Shown: piece by piece, positions 1-10,609 of the stretch
Layout of the letters: every line of letters starts with the position of its first letter
How positions within the stretch are numbered: the stretch's first letter is position 1
DNA from: Scenedesmus sp. ARA3
Lineage: Eukaryota > Chlorophyta > Chlorophyceae > Sphaeropleales > Scenedesmaceae
DNA: 36,137 bases
Assembly (NCBI GenBank): GCA_004335835.1
Contig: RWJK01001008.1
Span: 68,992 to 105,128, forward strand
Direction of reading: 5' to 3'
The notes under the pieces: model-generated
Databases searched by the model: none
Seen by the model: only the letters and a program-made list of their open reading frames with translations
What the model was told of the DNA's origin: nothing
Made by a program: the position numbers and the translations under genes

Positions 1-82
1 TGTCAGACACATCTGCCATCCCCTGCAATGTCAGATACATCTGCCATCCCCTGCATTGTCAGACACATCTGCCGTCAATGCA
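1..82. repeat. 28-bp tandem repeat, about 3 copies
   Basis: A unit beginning tgtcagacacatctgcc recurs at positions 1, 29 and 57 with one or two changes per copy. It is cut by the left edge of the window, so the array may be longer. No coding potential is visible. Confidence 0.85.
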
Positions 83-2557
83 ACTTCACAGGAACGATTC
101 CCGCTGCTACTGCCGCTGCCATTGGTTCAACCAAACCTTGCAACATGTGTGGCAGGCCAGCACAAAGATGCATCCACAAGAGAATGGGGTGACTCGCACC
201 ATCTAAGATAGGCAACTGGACTCACAACGAATTAGTCCTGAACAATCCCCGCATAGTTTTCTGCCAGGCGTCTCTCCATAGCGCACAGTAGAGTGCTCGG
301 CTGATTATGCTTTGCCTCAACAGTAACAGGACTCAGCAACACAACCCTGAAAGCAACAGACAGCATGCGCAACATACATGCCTAAGCAACAACAATGCAC
401 TTTCCACTCTTGCACGGCTTTAGTACTTTCATCAAGATCCTCTGTGTCGGTCTGCTGACCCTTGCTGCTGCATGAGAGGCACAACAGATGCCTCAGCAGA
501 CTCAGGCAGTTCATGTGCCCGTGCCAGCTGCGGCATAAGGTGTCCCCACAGTGTGTGCTCAGTCACTGTGCACGGATGAGCGCAAGCAGCGTTAGATCTC
601 TCTCAACAGTGCACAGAGCAGCTCTTCTGTGAAGCAGCAGCAGCAGTGTGACAGTAGAGGGTGAGCAGTGCATGATGATGCTGCACAATGACGCGTCGCG
701 TCACATCGCTCTGCAATGCTCAATCAGCCCAGTGAGCTCTGTAGCCATTTGAAAGCGATGTATCCACTGTAGGCAGCACTTCCATGCCATTGTGTGTGGT
801 GCACAGACATGCATTAGGGAGGGCATGGAACACATGATAATGCGGTGTACAACAGCACACACACTGCCTGCCAAACAAGCAACATGGCAAGCATACGTAC
901 CCAGGAAAAGCAACCGAAAGTGCGGAAGGCATCTTCGCCTGAATGTGCGCATGCAGCAGCAGCAGCAGCTGCTGCAACTGCTGTGACAGCCAGGAAGCAC
1001 TCGCCACACAACAGCAGGAAGGTACCTGTGTGCCATCCAACTACAGTTGCCACCCCGTAGCCTGCTAGCTGCAGTGTGCATCTGGCAATTGTGTGTGTAA
1101 TGCACAGCTCACCGAGAGGTTTATGATGCACAACTGGTTGCATCGGCGCCCATCTGAACACTGCTGACCGAAAGCCACGTGTAAACAACACAAACACGTC
1201 CAATGCAGCAAGCTCACTTGCACCGTCGGTGCCTCTGCAACAAAGCAGAAGACGCATGTGTAACTAACTCAGAAACCACGAGCAACACGCTCTCTGGTGC
1301 CATACGTGCAATCTGATTTGTCTTTTGCTGCACAGCATGCGCGCAGGGTGTCTCTACTCTTGGCATTGCATCCATCACACACAGCCCAGGGGTGTCTCGA
1401 CTGTTTGCACTGCATTTCCATTCATACACGGCCCAGTGCTGACAGCACTGCATCCATCCACACAAAAACCAGTGCAGAGTTATGTGCATGATCGACCTTG
1501 AAGGCCAGTCCAAATGCGTGTCCAAAATGCGTGTACAAATGCAGAGGCGCAGAACCTCTGCACATGCTGCCAACACATGAGCGCACATGCTGCAGCAGCG
1601 TTGACCACAGATGCAGGGGTCTTGCTGCAGACTTTGCGGCAGCCGGCACCCAGCCACATTGACGCTGATGCAGTTCCAAGATCGTGGTGAGGACACAGAG
1701 CAGTCTACATCAGGGAGGATGCACGCCCCTGAATGCATGCACAACCAAATCAGCACAGACAGCAGCAGAGAGGCTGGCGTGCTCCTGATGCAGCTGCTTT
1801 GGCTGCAGATATCTGACGCAGGCGTGCATTGCATATGACCCCAGTAGAATACTTTAATGGTGTAAACAGCCGTGGGAGCTGCTGCCCAGCACAGCGCAGT
1901 AACTGTGCGGCCGCAACCAACCCCAGCACAATGACAGGACAGTCTCACCCATGCAATGCAGCCCCAACACTCCCCAATGCTCTCAACAGCGCTGATGTAA
2001 GCAATATAAGCTGTTTTTTTTGTTTGTTTTGTTTAGTCTGCAAGGCTGAACTGACAGCAAAGCCATCGACTTAGGATATGCAGTGATTGCACACCATCAA
2101 CATAAGCCATACATGCCAGGTCAGCGCCACGATGCTGCCCTGCCTCAACAGCATGCAGCGACTGCGCTGCGCGAGGCGTCCTTAGGCGCAGCACAGCAGT
2201 GATTGTGTGACCATCAGCCACCCTCACAATGAAACGGCAGTCTTTGCCCAGGCAGTGCAGCCTCTCCGCTTCCTAAGGGCGTTGCCCTGATCAAGCAGTG
2301 CTGAAGCAGTGGATGCTAGCACCACCTGCTGCACCGCCTCAACAGCAAGCAGCTGCTGCACCGGGCATCTTCAGGTGAGCAATCGCCACCGGCAGCCAGC
2401 CAACAAAGATGCGCACCGCCTTCAAAGAAACAGCACGGATCCTGTGGCCATGACATGCATTGCTGCCTCACGCCGTTCCAGTGACATCATCAAGCTCTTG
2501 CAGTTCAGGGGTCGAAAGCAAGTGCAGTGTATGTGGGTCGGCGGTGCAGCGCTCAAA
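83..2557. other. Non-coding 3' flank of the C2-domain gene
   Basis: No convincing gene is seen in about 2.5 kb. Open frames are short, Cys/His/Trp-rich and lack family similarity, which is typical of read-through of GCA/TGC-rich non-coding DNA. There are small internal duplications around 1360-1460 (repeats of a gcactgcatccatc-type word) and a T-rich run at 2011-2035. A minus-strand frame at 2033-2263 reads smoothly for about 65 codons but has no recognisable domain and no clear acceptor. No TGTAA signal was found on the minus strand here, so the 3' end of the C2 gene is not located. Confidence 0.5.
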
Positions 2558-4192
2558 TCACCGCAGCCGCCGCTGCTGCTGCTGCTGCTGCTGTTGCTGC
2601 TGCTCCAGGTGAGGCAGCCTCATCCTCAGCTCCCTGAGTTCATTCTGGTGTGCTGAGATCTGGCCGTACAGCTGCTGGCAGTGCTGCTCACGCTCCTGCG
2701 GGTGCACACGGCAGCACAGCAGCAGCAGCAGTAGCAGCAGCAGCAGCAGGCAGCGACAGCCGATGTTGAAGCCAACAACAGCTGTTGTTGAAGCATTCTA
2801 CAGGGATGAAGTGCCCGCATGCATACGTGTGCGAAGGCAGTGTGAGCACGCTCTTGAGATTGTGCCAGCATCAGCAGCATGCAAGCATCAGCCACTGCTT
2901 CACAGTGTGAAGTTCACACCCCGACCTCACCTGCAGCACATTTGACAAGTAGTCCTTCTCGCGCTGCAGTCCTGCCAGCTGTGCTTCCAACTCAGCTACC
3001 CTGCTGCTGCTGCTACTGCTGTCAGTCACAGCAGCTGCCTCCGGCATGCTTGCTGCCGGCCCGTCCTGCTGCTGCTGCTGCTGGGTCAGGCAACCCAGGC
3101 CCAGCAGCTGTGACAGCATCGGGGCAGCCATGCGCAGCCGATTCAGCTCCTCACTCAGTACTGCTGCCATATCAGGCGGCAGCAGCAGCTGCTGCTGCTG
3201 CTGCTCCAGCTGCTGCTGCTGCTCCAGCTGCTGCTGCTGCTCCAGCAACGACTGCAGCGCACCGGTAGCTGGTGCGGACAGTGTGGATTGTAGCGGCTGG
3301 CTCGTTTTGCTGATGAGCTGCTCACACTGCGAGCTTGCAAGCAGCGAGCAGGGTGGCGCACTTTGTGCGCTTGTAGCGCTGGGGCTGGTTTCTAAAGGCT
3401 GGCATGTGCTATCCAGCTTGCTGCTGGTGGTGCTGCTGGCACCTGCAGACTGCACAGATGCAAGAGTAGGAACCTCACCACACTTCACACCTGCTGATCC
3501 TGCTGTGCCTGATGCAGGGGTGGCAGCAGCACGGCTGCTGGTGACGGCTGCAGTCTGGCTTAAGCTGTCTGATCCGCACCGCGAGCTGCCAAGTGCTGCT
3601 GCTGCTGCTGCAGCGGAGCCGGCAGCGCCGCCGAAGCCTCCATACATGCTGCTGCTGCTGTTGCTGGCGGCTGCAGCGCTGGTGGTCGCATCAAAGGAGA
3701 TGCCTGCTGCTGCAGCAGCTGCAAGCGCTGCTGCTGCGCCGAACGCTCCAGTGGAGTTGGGAGGGACACTCAAACCATGTTGTTGTTGCTGCTGCTGCTG
3801 CTGCTGCTGTTTGTAGCTTGCTGCTGCAGGGCCTGCCGGTGCTGCTGCCTCTGCACCTGCTTCGCGCTGCTCCTGCTGCTGCAACGCTGCAATGTTGGCG
3901 CGGCTGAGGCCCCCACTCTCAGGGTACACCTTTGCAATGATTGCCTGTAGCCGCCCCATGTCAAAATTGAAAGGCACACTGGCCATATCTGAATCTTCTT
4001 CCAGAAACCTGTCATTCTCCAGCAGCTGCTGCAGGCTGGTCCCTGAGCTGCTGGGTAAGCCCCCTGTGTACGAAGACGAATCAGGGCGGAACAAGTCTGC
4101 TGCAGTGTGCCGAGGCTGCCGAGGCAACTGCAGCGCCTTACTGCTGCTGCTGCCGCTGCCGCCGCGCGAGGCATCCCCAGCGTTGCCGCTGC

Positions 4193-4230
<38 letters not shown>

Positions 4231-4803
4231 ACATCCTGCTGCTGGCTGCTGCCTGATGCTGTGCGGGGCGCCACCTGCGCCAGCAGCTGCATGTACTGCT
4301 GCTGCTGGTGCTGCTGCAGCTCGGGCGGCAGGTTTCCCAGCAGCTGCGCCTGCAGCATCTGCAGCTGCGCCAGCTGCTGAGAGTACATCTGCTGCAGCGC
4401 TGCCACGTCAGCAGGCATCATAGGTGTTGACAGCTGGCGCTGCAGCAGGAGCTCCCTTGCTTCTGCTGTAGCATCAACAGCAGGCTGCGCCAGGGAGGAT
4501 GAAGGGCTGATGCCACCACTGCCAGAGACAGAGCCGGCAAAAGGGGCGGCGCCAGGCTGCTGTAGGGGAAAGGAACGCATGCAACGCAGGCATAGACCAG
4601 AAATTGCAACAGCAACAGCATCAGCAGCAGCAGCAGCAGCAGCGCATTGAAGGCAGGCACAGCATGCAGGCAAAGGTCTTGATGCAAGCGCCAGGAGCCA
4701 GGTTCAGCACAAGCACTCAGACAGCACCAGCTGCCTTGATCCTATTAATAGTGCTGCACCACATGCCCCAGCCAAGCTGCATGGCTTGATAGCTACAAGC
4801 AAG

Positions 4804-4843
<40 letters not shown>

Positions 4844-7617
4844 GCTGCAGTGGAAGCACCTTTTGCACAGTCTCGCCACAGAGAGGCGCGCCTCACCTGC
4901 TGTTGCTGCTGCTGCTGCTGCTGTGCTGCAGTGAAGCTGCCGCCCTGCTGCAGGAAGCGCACAGGCATGCTGGCAAAGCGCAGCGACTGGCCAGCAGCTG
5001 CAGCGCTGCTGCCGCCAGGAGTGAAGCTGGCACTGGCACCATACATGCCTGGCCGGCGGCCCTGCAAGATCAGGTTTGAATTTCAAACATAACACAAGCG
5101 CAGCACAGCTACAGTAGTCTGATTTAGAAGATGCAGAGCGATCAGGCAACCTGCAGCGCTGCGTAGCAGCAGATCTAAGCAGCAAATGCATCAGCCTATT
5201 GTGGCGGTGCGCGGCGTGTTATGCAGCGTGCCAAGCCGCAGTGCGTATCGTAAACGCTGCAGTATGCGGTGTGCTGAGCGTCACAGCTCAAGCGGACGCA
5301 TTGCTGCCTCACTGTTGTAAGCACCAATGCTAACCAACATAACATGTGCCAGCCAAGTCACCTGCAGTGTGTGGGGGGACAGGAGTCAGCTCAAGTGCAC
5401 ACAACACTACTCTGCTGCTGCACCACTGCCACACCACTGCCGTAAACACAAAATATATAGATTCACACAAAATATCATGTGCCAGCCAAGTCACCTGCAG
5501 TGCCCTCCGGGTGGCTGCTGGGTCAGCTGCTCCTGGCGCGATCTGCATGACAGGCCAGCAACAGCAGCTGCAGCGTCAGCGCATCTGGCGGCAGCAGCAG
5601 CAGCAGCAGCAGCGGCAGCAGCAGCTCGCGTTGCAGCAGCTTACACGCAGCCTGCTGGCGCGGCATTGCCTTGCATTGTTCAAACTTCAGCTGTCAATTA
5701 CAACGACAGCTGCGGTGCAAACAACCGCTGGCCCCTCACCTGCCAAACCTGACCCAACGTGGTCAGCGTGAACCCTTTGAACTCCAGCGACACTGTGGCA
5801 TTACATATGACAATCAACAACTCATGCGCGCCTCACCTGCCCAACATGTAACATGAAATATAAGACCTCACTAACACATCAAATCAACATAGATAACATG
5901 GCCTGGCCCCTCATGTGACATAGCCACATGTGCATGTATCCTGTGTGTGCCTCACCTGCCCCACTTGGCCAAAGGTGGTCAGCGTGGGCCCTTTGAACAC
6001 CAGAGCCACATGACATAACAACTGACTTGTAACAAAGTAACACACAAGTTATGCGCGCCTCACCTGCCCGACTTGGCCAAAGGTTGTCAGCGTGGGCCCT
6101 TTGAACTCCAGAGCCACATGCAGCACCCCTGCAGCCTTGCCCTTGAGCATCACAGGTACGCGGGCCTCCTCACACGCCGTCTGGCGCACCTGCCAATGCA
6201 AAAGCAGGTTGAGGGCGTTCGTGTGTGGTGCAGCGGATAATTAGGAAGTGTACATGGTGCAAGGTGGCGGTGGAGCAATGTATAGCGGGTGTGGGTCTGC
6301 CTCTGGAGTGTGCGGTGTGTTCGTTTTAGTGCCTGCATGGTGCGCCTGCTGCACAAGTAAGCAAATTGTGTATGCCGCACAACAACGAAAAGCAGGCATC
6401 ACGCACACTGCAAGTATAGAAGCGCAATGCGTGTTCATAGCTGTGACGCTGCTCCAACAGAGCCAGGGCCAGTTGTTGCCTCAGCAATCAGGCACTCGCT
6501 GTGCGGTTTCCTGCAAGATGACATCACCTTGCTTTTTTTTTCGCACCTGCACAATTGGGATGACTGCGCTGCCAATGGCAGCATCCTTGCTCAGCTGGTG
6601 CTCCGCAAAAACCTGCAGGAAACAAGGACAGAAAATGACCAGCACCCAGCACAAGCACTCATCAACCCAAGCACAGTGCAGCTGGGCGCGTCTGGACGGC
6701 AGACACGGCATTGCAGCACAGCATTCGGGATTGCAGTGCTACACAACGACAAAATGCAGCCGGCGTCACAGCGCAGCATCCCGACGTACAGCGTGCAGCA
6801 GCACTCATTTGGGGTATGGCGCTGCGCACACTGTTCAAGTTGTCGCCAACACCTGTGGCAGTGCTGATGACATGCTGCTCCTGACATTCTCAAGCGTTCA
6901 GCTGCTGCCCCCGGCATGCTGCAGTGCTGCTCTCACCGTGACCAGCAGCTCTGCCTCATTGCTGATTTGAAAGAACAGCGTTTCATTCCAAGTGGGGTTT
7001 TGCCCACCATCTGCAGCAGCATGCAGCAAACAAGTAACAGAGCTGAGCAGGAAGAACAGTTCTGCAAGTGTCCTGCAAGCAACAAGGCTTTTGCCAGCAC
7101 CTGGCACTGGACCATAACTGCTGCAGCATGCGGCAGTGTCATTCGGCAGAGACAACGTGCTGTACTGTGGGCTGCAAATGTCAACCACAACTACAAACGG
7201 GCTGTGCAACAGTGAAGGCTGCTGTGGCTGTGTGCCTGCTGTTGCAGTTGTGTTGCTGTGTCAGCGACGGTCAACACACCTTTGCAGGTCTTTCCCTTGA
7301 CCCTGTACTTGCCGCAGTCCACTTGACAGTACGGTTGCTGTTTGCCTGTCCAGAGATCAGCAGACGTGACAGACACATCATCAGCAGATGACAGTGCAGG
7401 CAGCACACACCAGTGAAGCAGACAACAGAGGCATCTCTGCTACTACCGTTCAGCACTCACCAAACAGATCATGCTTGTATAGGTCGGTTGCAGACTTGAC
7501 TGCATCCAAAAAAAGAAGGCGTCATCAGTCAGGTGAACACCTCTGGGCGACGAGCGTGCACGACAGATTTGCTGCTCTCAGCTTACGGGTGATCTGCAGC
7601 AGACCGCACCCAGCCAT
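2558..7617 (-). CDS. C2-domain protein with long polyQ/Ala/Ser tail and coiled coil
   Basis: Ten exons (transcript order): 7617-7587, 7499-7461, 7345-7280, 7010-6937, 6612-6547, 6189-6064, 5542-5495 (least certain), 5061-4897, 4559-2931, 2695-2558. They give 793 residues. The ATG at 7617 has an in-frame TGA six codons upstream (7632-7630). Residues 1-115 are a C2 fold: GLLQITLKSATDLYKHDLFG, GKQQPYCQV, NPTWNETLFFQI, LLVTVFAEHQLSKDAAIG and AAGVLHVALEFKG. C2 domains bind membranes, often through Ca2+. Here the usual S-D-P-Y is Q-Q-P-Y and the loop-3 acidic residues are mostly missing, so Ca2+-independent binding is inferred. The rest is Gln, Ala and Ser runs with a LEQQQQ triple repeat, then two heptad-like stretches ending in VAELEAQLAGLQREKDYLSN and ELRELRMRLPHLEQ. 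The C-terminal exon could be mis-assigned. Function is otherwise unknown; trafficking or scaffolding is a guess. Confidence 0.8.
3178..3243 (-). repeat. In-exon CAG repeat encoding LEQQQQ x3
   Basis: Three imperfect copies of an 18-21-base block (ctg runs separated by ctccag on the plus strand) lie inside the largest exon of the C2 gene. They encode Leu-Glu-(Gln)4-5 three times, close to a coiled-coil segment. Confidence 0.8.
4192..4230 (-). repeat. CAG microsatellite in coding exon (polyQ)
   Basis: An almost pure CTG run on the plus strand is read as CAG on the sense strand of the C2 gene and encodes about twelve glutamines. Length polymorphism between strains is expected. Confidence 0.85.
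4800..4860 (-). repeat. Intronic copy of the 3' end of C2 exon 8, with expanded CAG run
   Basis: About 80 bases downstream (in transcript order) of the exon 8 donor at 4897, the exon end (sense actgcagcacagcagcag) occurs again and runs into a longer CAG array (plus strand 4804-4842). This copy has lost the GT donor: it continues caacagcttg. The frame stays open through the donor and the copy, so retention would add a second polyQ block. Confidence 0.65.
5340..5372 (-). repeat. Intronic copy of the C2 exon 7 3' end and donor
   Basis: The sense sequence ctgcaggtgacttggctggc at the exon 7 donor (near 5500-5480) recurs unchanged about 130 bases further along the transcript, including the GT donor. 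Confidence 0.7.
5734..6012 (-). repeat. Two intronic copies of the C2 exon 6 3' end and donor
   Basis: The last about 60 bases of exon 6 plus its CAG|GTGAGG donor (6120-6058) recur at 6012-5950 and 5794-5734. A shorter remnant (atgcgcgcctcacctgccc, plus strand) lies near 5824-5842. Both long copies keep an open frame: HVALVFKGPTLTTFGQVGQ and VSLEFKGFTLTTLGQVWQ against HVALEFKGPTLTTFGQVGQ in the exon. DNA between the copies is much less similar. Confidence 0.8.
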
Positions 7618-8120
7618 TCGGTAAAGCTTTCACAAACAGATGGTGCAGATCGTCCTTGCACTGGTCAAGCAAATTGCGCAGCCCAGCATGCCTGACAGAT
7701 GCCTGTTGCGACAACCGTGAAGTTGGTTCTCAAAAAAGAAGGGTTGGGCTGCATGTGTCTTACGTGATGACCAGCAGAAGTAAAACAAAGCGCTGCTGCG
7801 GCTTCTTTGAACGCTCGATTCTGTCAAAATCGGCACATGACAGGCATTCCGATGTCACTGCCCCCTGGAGAACGCTACAACTCCAATGACTGCAGGCAAG
7901 CAGTCGCGATGTTGACTGTATGCTTGTACCTTTGAGTTCTGTTGCCGCTAGTTGGTCTGGTGTACTGCTGCTGCTCCTGCTACTGTCTGCTGTGTTGTTG
8001 CTGCTGCTAGTCCAACCCTGAGCACTCTGCTTACCCAACCACCAGCTGCTACAGCATTCACTACCACGCTGACCTAAAACAGCATCAGCGTACAGCAGTA
8101 GTCAAGCAGACATCAGCATC
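7618..8120. promoter_or_regulatory. Divergent intergenic region (C2 gene / mitochondrial protein gene)
   Basis: A 503 bp region separates the starts of two divergent genes, so both promoters and 5' UTRs must lie here. No reliable TATA box or initiator could be singled out. Open frames inside it have no family similarity. Confidence 0.5.
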
Positions 8121-9699
8121 ATGGCACTCAGATCTGCTGGTCGGCAACTCTTCGGGCTGCAGCTACCCCAGGCTGCATCCCAGTCAGCTGGCACATTGCC
8201 CTGTAGGCGCTGGTGCAGCAGCAATGCAGGTAGATTCATGGGGCTTGAGGCTCACTGCATGTCCTGTTGTGGCATCTGCAGCAACTAGTGGCAGCCTGTG
8301 ATACGTTTGTAGCAGCTGCTCAGGGTACAAGTGCAAACTGCAAGCATACACTATGCATCCCTTTCCCCGTGCTCTGTTTGGGCTCTTCTGCTGCACCCTG
8401 ATAGAAGTGAACATAGATATTTGGTGTGCAGATGTGCATTCCCAGGATGGCTCAGTGAGCACTGCTGCACCAGCAGTGCAGCAGCGTGTCCTTTTCATGC
8501 ACAAACAATGCAGGCACACGGTTCAAGCATGCTTGGCAATAAAAACACATGTGCATGCAGCCCGCCACAGCAGTTGCTGTGCCTGATTTGCTGCCTTGCT
8601 GCCCGGACCACCACACTGCAGGTGCAGCGCGGCCCAAGAGAGCTGACCAGATGAATGATGAGGAGCTCAAGCAGGCACTGCCCTCCATGCTGTTCACCAC
8701 AAGCAACCTGATTTGGAGCAGTAAGTGGGGCGCTGCTGCGGCCTGGCAGAGAGCAACAGCAGCAGCGCCGGCAGCGGCAGCAGTGTGAATGCGCCGATCG
8801 TGCAGCGGCAGCAGTGTGAATGCGCCGATCGTGCACTGGATGACTCAAAAGAGTCCAAGCGGCAGCAGCGGTAGCAGCATAGGTGGCATTGTGGTTGTGT
8901 GATGTGGTTTGAGCTGTGCAGGTTTCAGCTGGCTGACCCCCTGCCATTACTGCTGCTGCCGTCTTGTCTCAATGCTGCAGCAACCCTGGCAGTGGGTGTA
9001 GCAGCAGGCGGACTGCTAGCCATGTTTTGGGTGGGCACATTCATCACTGGAGCAGCCAAATCCCTGAAGCATCTGGAGGAGCCAGCAGCAGCAGCAGCAC
9101 CACCGCCCCAGAAGAGCTTAGCAGAGCTGATAGAAGACCGCAAGGTAAGCATGGGCTGTCAGCACATGTCGTTGTCGGCTTCATGCCCCACATATTTGGC
9201 AAAAAGATGGAGCACTGCTACGTTGTGTTTGCAGTTGTCACGCACAGCCCAAGCCTTTGAAAAGTAGCATAATTCCTAGCATCCAAGTTTGGCTTCCCTG
9301 AACTGCAGCACAAGTGTGCCACAGCGCGCCAGGAGTTACATCACTGGCCGCAGTGTGGCGTTGCGGAAGAAGCACCAGCTTGCCCTTATGCACAGCGCAT
9401 GACACCCTGCAGAAGGTTGTATGGTTTTGACTATATATCTGACATCACCTTCTTGCAGTCACAGATAGAGAGTCACTCTCAGCTGCGGCGTGCATATTGC
9501 ACTATTGATGAGTCATAACTCTTGGCAGTGAAATGAACACAGCATGCTGGTTGTGTGGGTGCAGGTGGAGCTGCAGGCGCAGCTGGAGCAGCTGCAGCAG
9601 CAGCCGCGCACACAGGAGACGAAGCAGGCGGCAGCAGCAGCGCGCAGGGAGCTGCGGCAGTATGGTGTCAGCACAGGTGCCTGGTGGAGCTGGTGGTGA
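8121..9699 (+). CDS. Unrecognised small membrane protein, likely mitochondrial
   Basis: Four exons, 8121-8229, 8622-8720, 8981-9144 and 9565-9699, with phases that match at each junction, give 168 residues. The N-terminus (MALRSAGRQLFGLQLPQ, then CRRWCSSNA) is Arg/Ser/Ala/Leu-rich without acidic residues, as in mitochondrial presequences. A charged segment (MNDEELKQALPSM) precedes one strongly hydrophobic stretch (TLAVGVAAGGLLAMFWVGTF, about residues 71-92). An Ala/Pro spacer and a Lys/Glu/Gln-rich helix (LEQLQQQ, KQAAAAARRELRQYG) follow. This suggests an inner-membrane protein with a soluble coiled tail. I do not recognise the family. The last residues (GAWWSWW) come from reading through a possible donor at 9677 and may be wrong; the true 3' end could be spliced elsewhere. 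Confidence 0.6.
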
Positions 9700-10350
9700 A
9701 GCAGCAGTGACCTGTCCCTGTGTGGGATGGCGTACATCCAGAGTGGTGATCTGAGGGTGTACACATCCACACATAGCTAGTGGCCCCAGCTCTCAATGCG
9801 GCAGCACAGGCCCCTGGTGGGGCTGTGGTGACCTTGATACAGCCTGTCACTGTGTGGGATGGCTTTCAAGTGTAGCGGCAGTTTGTTCTGCCAGAGCCCT
9901 CAGTGAGGGTACAGCAGATGAAACATAGCCGATGGCCAAGCTATCATGGCGTCAGCACAGCTAAACCTGTGCTACTGGACTGCTGTGCCTGCATGTTCAG
10001 CCCAATCGGAGCGCCAGGAGCCTGGGGGCGGCGGGCTTCTGCACCAGCATTGTTAAGGTGCGCAGTTATTCTTTCACCATGCCCAGAATCGTCCTATTTA
10101 CAGGTGCTTGGTTGAGCTGGTGGTGAGCTGCAGCCCACCTGGAGTTTTGCAACTCGTGGTGCGTGTGTGCGTTGCTGCACATACCCATGTCCATGGTGGA
10201 TCCAGCGACTGAAAATCAGGCCCCTGCACAAACTGGAGGTGGCGTATGGCGCATTGGAATGGTGCTTGTGTGAGCTGCTGCACATGTTGATGCGTGCACA
10301 GTGCATTCATGTGTGAGTCAGGCTCTTTGGAGAGCTGGTGGTGACCTGTG
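9660..10350 (+). repeat. Tandem copies of the gene end (exon 4 tail) in the 3' flank
   Basis: The motif around the exon 4 end (gtcagcacag followed by a g-rich ggtggagctggtggtga) recurs in changed form at about 9801-9870, 9947-9961, 10099-10128 and 10317-10343. The flanking word tgtgtgggatggc also repeats at about 9720 and 9852. The copies read alike (GAWWSWW* and GAWLSWW*). They lie downstream of the stop chosen here. Confidence 0.65.
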
Positions 10351-10457
10351 TGGATTCATGCACATATGGCGGTGTACACTTTTTTCCTGTCAGCATGTTA
10401 TGTGGTCTCTGGAGGATCCTCCAGTTGCAGAGAAAGCCAATTGCCCAGCACTGATTA

Positions 10458-10462
10458 TGTAA
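10458..10462 (+). promoter_or_regulatory. Candidate TGTAA polyadenylation signal (plus gene)
   Basis: TGTAA is the common polyadenylation signal of chlorophyte algae. This is the first one found downstream of the stop at 9699, but 760 bases away, so the assignment is weak. Confidence 0.3.
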
Positions 10463-10604
10463 TCACCGCTTCTGATCCACATCTGTGGTGTGTGTCATCA
10501 TCATCATCATCTGTGGTGTATGTGTCAAAACCCTGACATGCGGACCTAGCTAGCTGTATGCAACTGAGAACACTGTCCTGTAGGTTAGATATGCGTATCT
10601 GTGC

Positions 10605-10609
10605 TTACA
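10605..10609 (-). promoter_or_regulatory. Candidate TGTAA polyadenylation signal (minus gene)
   Basis: TTACA on the plus strand is TGTAA on the sense strand of the gene ending at 11883. It is about 1.27 kb past the stop, so the assignment is weak. Confidence 0.25.

Noticed and set aside
1214..1948. 244-codon minus-strand open frame
   Set aside because: Rich in Cys, His and Trp with no domain, overlaps open frames in other phases, and sits in repeat-rich DNA past the C2 gene stop.
2033..2263. Minus-strand frame reading LGKDCRFIVRVADGHTITAV and onward
   Set aside because: Reads smoothly but has no recognised family and no convincing acceptor or donor; it could not be joined to the C2 gene in phase after the stop at 2558.
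3046..3816. 256-codon plus-strand frame rich in Ser, Cys and Leu
   Set aside because: It is the antisense shadow of the polyQ/Ala exon of the C2 gene, where CAG repeats keep all frames open.
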